A program made the position numbers and the translations under genes. DNA of 11,706 bases, from assembly GCA_037447655.1 (NCBI GenBank), contig JBBHKE010003215.1:1-11706 (forward strand), written 5' to 3'. This document shows positions 7,387 to 11,706 of the stretch, piece by piece (positions within the stretch are counted from its first letter, which is position 1; each line of letters begins with the position of its first letter). This DNA is from Zygnema cylindricum (lineage: Eukaryota; Streptophyta; Zygnematophyceae; Zygnematales; Zygnemataceae). The notes below the pieces were generated by a model. The model searched no databases, was not told the origin of the DNA, and saw nothing but the letters and a program-made list of their open reading frames with translations.

Positions 7387-8553
7387 CACCGCCAATCGTT
7401 ATTAGCGTGTAAGGGTACGTCCCCATGTAATCGGTACTTTGGCAAAGTATTTTGGACTGTAGTATAGATTCTCCATACTACTTTGAAGAGCGTCCCTATG
7501 TGCAAATATGAAATCGGAACTTTGAAATGTGACGGTTGTAGACGTAAGGTACTACTGATGACGACTGAAGACGACTTCGAAGCTTCCGACGATTAGTGAC
7601 GCCAACAAAAACAGCGACAGTTGTAGACGTCTAGATTTTTGTGAAATCGTAGATGTTTTGGGTTTGGTGATATTGTGACGTCACGCTCACTTGTGACAAC
7701 GTCGACATCACTAATTCAATAACTTTCCGCCATGGTTTCCCGATTTCGCTTTTTCTACTTTTCTCACTCGATTTGCCATTAAATAAAAAAAAAAAAAAAA
7801 TAAAAAAAAATATTTTTTAAAGATCTTTCATTTTATACAAATATTGTCGTTTCTCATTCTAAAAAGTGTGAGATACAAGCGATAGTGTGAGAGGGAGAGA
7901 GGAGAGGCGCGACGGCGAAAAATTATGCAAAAGACCCATGAATTTAAGTGGAAGTTCGAGACCCCTGCAAATTTTTTTCCGTACATAGCGCGTGACGGGT
8001 ACGGAGAAAAATAGCGAGGACTCTCCCTCGTCCAAAAATTTTACAAATCGTGTGGCGCGTGCGTGGTTCGTTTTTCATTCGCTGTTTGGGCGGTACTTCA
8101 CTAAAATCACCTCCTCGATGTGATTTTGGATGAAGTTTTTTTTTGGGCTGGATTCTCTTGCCCGGGGGTCGAAAAGGAGAAAACGCCAAAATGCATTCAT
8201 ATGACGACAAACACGCCGTACATCGAAAGTATGAATTGACGAATACTTTAATTTGGTAAACATAAATTCTCGTACAGTTAAAGTTTTTTTTCAAGTTCCC
8301 TGAATTTTAGGGCAAAAAGATAGAGAAAAGTATGTACTTTAATACATGGGGACGTACCCTAAGTTTTTTTAGCGTATACGAGTAATTAGCGTGGTTTACG
8401 CTAATTGGGAATTCGATTTTTTTTGAAGAAATCGTCTATTCTAATTAGGAATTAGGGTTTCTTTTGAATAGTGTGGATAATTCTATTTGAGAATAAAAAA
8501 TAAAAAAAGTGGGACGGAATTAGCATACACAACGCTAATAACGATTGGCGGTG
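7387..8553 (+). mobile_element. MITE, subfamily 2, copy b, split by a nested insertion
   Basis: The left piece is 7387-7412 and the right piece 8363-8553, together 217 bp. Ends are CACCGCCAATCGTTATTAGC and its inverted copy, with TA outside both. It lies in the same orientation as copy a and only the bases TA-CAG-TA separate them. The internal hairpin recurs unchanged at 8384-8406. The gap is filled by the element at 7413-8359. Confidence 0.9.
7413..8359. mobile_element. PIF/Harbinger-like non-autonomous element (947 bp) nested in a MITE
   Basis: Perfect 17-bp terminal inverted repeats GGGTACGTCCCCATGTA are flanked by TAA on both sides (7410-7412 and 8360-8362). A 3-bp TAA/TTA duplication is the hallmark of PIF/Harbinger. 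Removing the element plus one TAA restores GCGTGTAA followed by GTTTTTTTAG, matching the uninterrupted copy (GCGTGTAA followed by GCTTTTTTAG). The interior has an A/T homopolymer stretch near 7782-7820 and a near-repeat GACGGTTGTAGACGT / GACAGTTGTAGACGT (7531-7545, 7616-7630). Its minus-strand frame (7944-8294) shows no transposase motif. Assignment to the superfamily rests on ends and duplication only. Confidence 0.85.
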
Positions 8554-8555
8554 TA

Positions 8556-8752
8556 GTTAACAGGGTTCTACAAGTAACATATCGCCAACAGTTTCTTTTC
8601 TTTGTTTACTGGTCGAGAATTTCAAACCGGTCAAACCGTCAAAGTCGTTAGATACCCCCTGTACTAGGTTGCAACCTTGTAGAAAACGAAAAACTCCGAG
8701 GATATTACGGAATACGATATTGCAAGCAATTGTTTTGAACTTCTGATGACGA
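8556..8752. other. Spacer between MITEs; short inverted repeat only
   Basis: About 200 bp of unique sequence. TTCTACAAG (8566-8574) and CTTGTAGAA (8676-8684) form a 9-bp inverted pair about 100 bp apart. The minus-strand open frame across it runs into the MITE and is not believed. Confidence 0.5.
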
Positions 8753-8972
8753 CACCGTGAATCGCTATTAGTGTTAATGTTTTTTTTGCCACTTAATACA
8801 TCTTTTCTCCGTACACACATGTCGGTTTTTACATCTGACGGTTGTGACGGAAAATTAAGATTCTCTCCGATTGACGGTCTTAAATTGAAAATCCGACAAG
8901 TGTGTACGGAGAAAAGTTGTTTTAACTTTTAAGTGGCGAAAAAAATATTAACACTAATAGCGATACACGGTG
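8753..8972 (-). mobile_element. Foldback MITE, subfamily 1, copy b (220 bp)
   Basis: Arms of about 70 bp are nearly perfect inverted copies. The left has CACCGTG, TCGCTATTAGTGTTAAT, GCCACTTAA and CTTTTCTCCGTACACAC; the right repeats these reversed with one small internal insertion and few substitutions. The arms are better preserved than in copy a, suggesting a younger insertion. TA follows the right end; GA precedes the left, so the dinucleotide duplication is not intact. The centre aligns to copy a in opposite orientation. Confidence 0.88.
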
Positions 8973-8974
8973 TA

Positions 8975-9298
8975 CAGGACAGTACCGTACTCTTTTGCCT
9001 ACCGTACATCCATTAGCAGCAAAATATTTCAAAATGGAACGCACAAATGGGCAACAAAAATCCACACAGGTCCATTTCCTTAGCGCTTCACTTTTTCTCT
9101 GTGGCTCTTTCTCTCTTGACTCTTGCAGTCTTCAAAGGTTATTTTCTCATTTCTTTTATCCCTTTTTCGGAAGTTTACTTTTTCTATTTCATTACCAAAG
9201 ATTTAGCATTGAAAATGCATTTTTAATGACCGTACGTCCGTACTCCAAGCCGGACGAATGAACTTTGCCTCGTAACTTAAGCAAGGAGTTTTTCCATT
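8975..9298. other. No gene seen; unique sequence with CCGTAC words
   Basis: T-rich sequence with CCGTAC words near both ends (around 8987, 9000 and 9230), like those inside the neighbouring hAT element. The plus-strand frame (8995-9261) has no recognisable motif. Confidence 0.5.
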
Positions 9299-9306
9299 GC
9301 AAATTG
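9299..9306. repeat. 8-bp target site duplication, left
   Basis: GCAAATTG, repeated exactly at 10192-10199 outside the other end of the hAT element. Confidence 0.9.
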
Positions 9307-10191
9307 TAGTGTTGTGTATCGGTAAGGATTTGCCGATAAACGATATGGGCCTTTTTTCGGGGACCCGATAATCGATATATTGGTACGATATATCGCTAGC
9401 GGTCTTATCGCCGATATATAGCCGATAATATCGGCTACTTATCGGCAATAATGTCGATAACGATAATTATCGGCGATATCTGTACGGACCGTACAGATAA
9501 ATATACGGCCTGTACACTCATCTCTACGTCTTATTCCCCCGATGCGCCCTACTCACAACCCCTGAGGTACCTACCAATTATATCATTTGTACAAGCCGAA
9601 AGTACAGTAGCCGACATTAGATATGTACGGCTTTAGTACGGCTCCAGTTAAAACGATGTACCTTTCACATCCGACGCCGTGGCTTTGTCCCTTTCTTTTT
9701 TGGGATCCACTGGAAATCTTCCACGTGTCAATCCGTGGACTTTTTTGGCAAAAGCCGCCAAAAAAGCCATTCCGAGATGCCGGAGCTCACGCTGACCGTC
9801 CGCTCGTATTTTCTCATTGAAAGTCGTCCGTTCGATTCCGGCGGCGCGCATAATGTTATTTTGCATCCGTTGTACTTTCTGTCCGCCGTCTTTTTACCGT
9901 TCCATGATAATCAGTTTATTGGTACAATTCCGTACGTTCCCGTAAAATTTATATTCAGTTAACCGCCCAAAAAGTACTACAAAGTGCAACGTATTTTTCT
10001 GTCAAATTCCGTACATTATCGTAAAAAACCGTACATTTCTCGTAAATTTACCGTGCTGTTTACCGTACAGAAAGCACTTCGGACACAAAGTACAGAAAGT
10101 ACAAATATATCGGGAGCGCTAACCGTTCGATAACAGATAACTATCGGTATCGGTGTTATCGCGATAAGTTTTTTACCGATACACAACACTA
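9307..10191. mobile_element. hAT-like non-autonomous transposon (885 bp)
   Basis: Ends are perfect 19-bp inverted repeats TAGTGTTGTGTATCGGTAA, bounded by an identical 8-bp duplication, as expected for hAT. The first 170 bp hold about 16 TATCG/CGATA words. The rest holds eight GTACGG/CCGTAC words in two groups (about 9480-9645 and 9925-10070). Such short subterminal repeats are the usual form of hAT transposase-binding sites. A central part near 9660-9850 is richer in G+C and contains a hairpin at 9741-9765. No frame resembles a hAT transposase, so mobility would need an enzyme from elsewhere. Confidence 0.88.
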
Positions 10192-10199
10192 GCAAATTG
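10192..10199. repeat. 8-bp target site duplication, right
   Basis: GCAAATTG directly after the right inverted repeat, identical to 9299-9306. Confidence 0.9.
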
Positions 10200-10543
10200 A
10201 CAAGCAAACGACAACTCTCAGAACCCCTCAGAAAACGACAACTGTGCAGCATGGTTTATGCATAGTACAGTTAAGTACTTGTGATGTAAAACTGTGTTGC
10301 AACCGTTGTGTAACTGCGAAGTAACAACAAGAAATGGTACTTCACTCATATAAAACGACCATTTTTGGGAACGAGCGCTGTACTTATATTTGTCATAGCT
10401 CGAGCCAACTTGCTAACCCTGCATAGAAAACAAAAGGAAACAATCAAAACATAGTAACATACCGTACTGACAACCGCTTCAGATTAGGTTCTAGAATGTC
10501 ATTTTACGAAGCTTGATAAGAAGCACACTCATTGCAGACGTGC
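10200..10543. other. No feature recognised
   Basis: Unique AT-rich sequence between two transposons. No gene, RNA or repeat supported. Confidence 0.55.
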
Positions 10544-10551
10544 ATTTACTT
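10544..10551. repeat. 8-bp target site duplication, left
   Basis: ATTTACTT, repeated exactly at 10859-10866. Confidence 0.85.
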
Positions 10552-10858
10552 CATAGTTCAAAAGTAGGTGAAAGTAGGCCCATACAATATGCCTATTGTA
10601 TGCAAAACATACAATATGACCTTAAGACCCATATTGTATTTGAACCTATTTGGACCAATAAAAACATTCAGACCAAAAATTGAACCAATTAAAACATTCG
10701 GACCAAAAGAATTTTATTTACACTGTCAGATTTTGACGATCGGACGGTCGCTGATCAAAGTAAAGATCTAAGAAGATCACATGAAAAGCCCATAACACAA
10801 CTTATGAAAAAGGCGCCGACCAAAGGCCTACCATAAAAACGCCTACTTTTGAACTATG
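10552..10858. mobile_element. hAT-like MITE (307 bp)
   Basis: Perfect 17-bp inverted ends CATAGTTCAAAAGTAGG lie inside an 8-bp duplication ATTTACTT. It could be counted as 9 bp because a C follows on both sides, but the symmetric ends favour 8. A second GTAGGCC lies just inside each end. Inside, ATACAATATG and its complement recur near 10580-10640, and a 30-bp imperfect tandem repeat with CCAAT, AAAACATTC and GACCAAAA lies at 10655-10708. No coding capacity. Confidence 0.85.
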
Positions 10859-10866
10859 ATTTACTT
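10859..10866. repeat. 8-bp target site duplication, right
   Basis: ATTTACTT after the right end of the MITE, matching 10544-10551. Confidence 0.85.
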
Positions 10867-11417
10867 CAAATTGCAAGTTTTTTGTAGGACACTTGAACTA
10901 CAAGTTTTCATTATTCTTATGTTTCTTTGAGTATCATTTTAAATCTGAAGTTCTATCCTTTGGGCTTGAGCACAAGCAAGTAGAAGCTTTTGCAGGCTTC
11001 TGTATCGGCTTCTGATAACATAACTTGCTTAGTTTTTTGAGCTAGATTCTACAAAACCTTCGGTATTGATTATATTCGTATCAAGTGTTTGCCGTAGGTG
11101 ATACTGCGAGAAGGATTTTGACTTTATTCTTTGCTCGGTGCTATATTAAGCACGTATTCCTGACCATCTCTCTTATTCTTTATCATTTCCACCTTTTCTG
11201 CCAAACCTGCCCATGTTATTACTGATATGTAAATGTTTTCCAAATCCAAAAATTACTCTCCTTTTAGGTTTTCAAATATCCTGTCCTTCAAGCACTGCTG
11301 GAATTGATTCAAGACAAACACTGTCATTATCTCGTGCTTAGACCTTTAGACCTGAAGTATTTTCAGCATTTTGGCAGTCACGTCACATATTGACATGCCA
11401 TATACATATATGCTGGA
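10867..11417. other. No supportable gene; possible exon-like stretches
   Basis: Unique sequence between transposons. Short open stretches exist on both strands (for example 10945-11017 and 11268-11390), but none matches a family I recognise and the strand is ambiguous. Confidence 0.45.
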
Positions 11418-11706
11418 TAGTGTTGGGTATCGGGTAGTTTCATATCGCGATAATTTCGATATTCGATATATCGAATATCGATCGAACAAAGTCCTCGATA
11501 TATCGTACCGCGACCAACATAAATTATCGCGATATATATCGCAAGAAAAGGGTGTCCGTACATATACCGTACATGCAAAGTACGTTATACCGTACGCAAA
11601 ATGGTACGGACCCCCCCTCCCCCCCCACTGAGCGTTCCGGAAAAAAAAAAAAAAAAATCTGGATGTTTAGCTTTTCCGTACATGGTCTCGATATATCGAT
11701 TATCGC
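11418..11706 (+). mobile_element. Second hAT-like element of the same type, cut by the window end
   Basis: TAGTGTTGGGTATCGGGTAG resembles the left end of the 885-bp element with few changes. It is followed by the same two-part pattern: dense TATCG/CGATA words (11440-11545), then five CCGTAC/GTACGG words. A C-rich run lies at 11611-11626 and an A run after 11640. The 8 bases before it (ATGCTGGA, 11410-11417) would be the left target duplication; the right end is outside the window. Confidence 0.7.

Noticed and set aside
7944-8294. Minus-strand 116-residue frame inside the PIF-like element, considered as transposase remnant
   Set aside because: No DDE-type motif spacing or Harbinger-like sequence is visible.
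9828-9838. CGTTCGATTCC, close to a tRNA B box
   Set aside because: No A box at the right distance and no acceptor or anticodon stem could be drawn.
11371-11631. Overlapping open frames rich in Tyr, Arg and Ile on both strands
   Set aside because: They arise from the TATCG/CGATA repeats of the second hAT element.
1-11706. CRISPR array, prokaryotic operon or phage features
   Set aside because: No regularly spaced direct repeats with unique spacers, and the spliced E2 gene shows this is eukaryotic DNA.

Overview
The window looks like nuclear DNA of a plant. It holds one recognisable protein-coding gene, on the minus strand, in a repeat-rich setting. The gene encodes a tail-anchored ubiquitin-conjugating enzyme E2 of the UBC6/UBE2J2 type (plant UBC33/UBC34 group). 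It can be assembled from five exons with GT-AG introns at 6518..6242, 5501..5462, 5246..5219, 4932..4840 and 3832..3538. Plant origin is inferred from the E2 sequence type, the CT-rich leader and the miniature transposons. I cannot name a species. The N-terminal half differs enough from the flowering-plant sequences I remember that a non-seed or early-diverging plant is possible, but this is only an impression.

Layout. Bases 1-1110 are mainly polypyrimidine and polypurine low-complexity DNA. Bases 1110-3045 are T-rich DNA without a supportable gene, with a weak ancient duplication and a short tandem repeat. Bases 3046-3537 lie downstream of the E2 stop codon and probably include its 3' untranslated region. 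Bases 3538-6518 are the E2 gene. Intron 1 contains a 21-bp minisatellite and a purine/pyrimidine block with a possible alternative first exon. Bases 6519-6900 hold the CT-rich leader (ten perfect hexamers) and a promoter region with three ACGT-core motifs, one a palindromic G-box.

Bases 6950-10860 are a transposon cluster. There are four related foldback MITEs of about 210-220 bp in two subfamilies. A 947-bp PIF/Harbinger-like element sits inside one of them with a clean TAA duplication, and the uninterrupted neighbour copy shows the pre-insertion sequence. An 885-bp hAT-like element has 19-bp inverted ends and an 8-bp target duplication, and a 307-bp hAT-like MITE has 17-bp ends and another 8-bp duplication. 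A second hAT of the 885-bp type begins at 11418 and runs off the window. No transposase was seen, so all appear non-autonomous.

The main anomaly in the gene is a one-base excess in an A8 run of exon 4. It breaks the frame and would remove the C-terminal membrane anchor, while every other exon, splice site and phase is intact. I found no sign of a wholly new system. The best second looks are the frameshift, the nested insertion and the two-motif architecture of the hAT elements.
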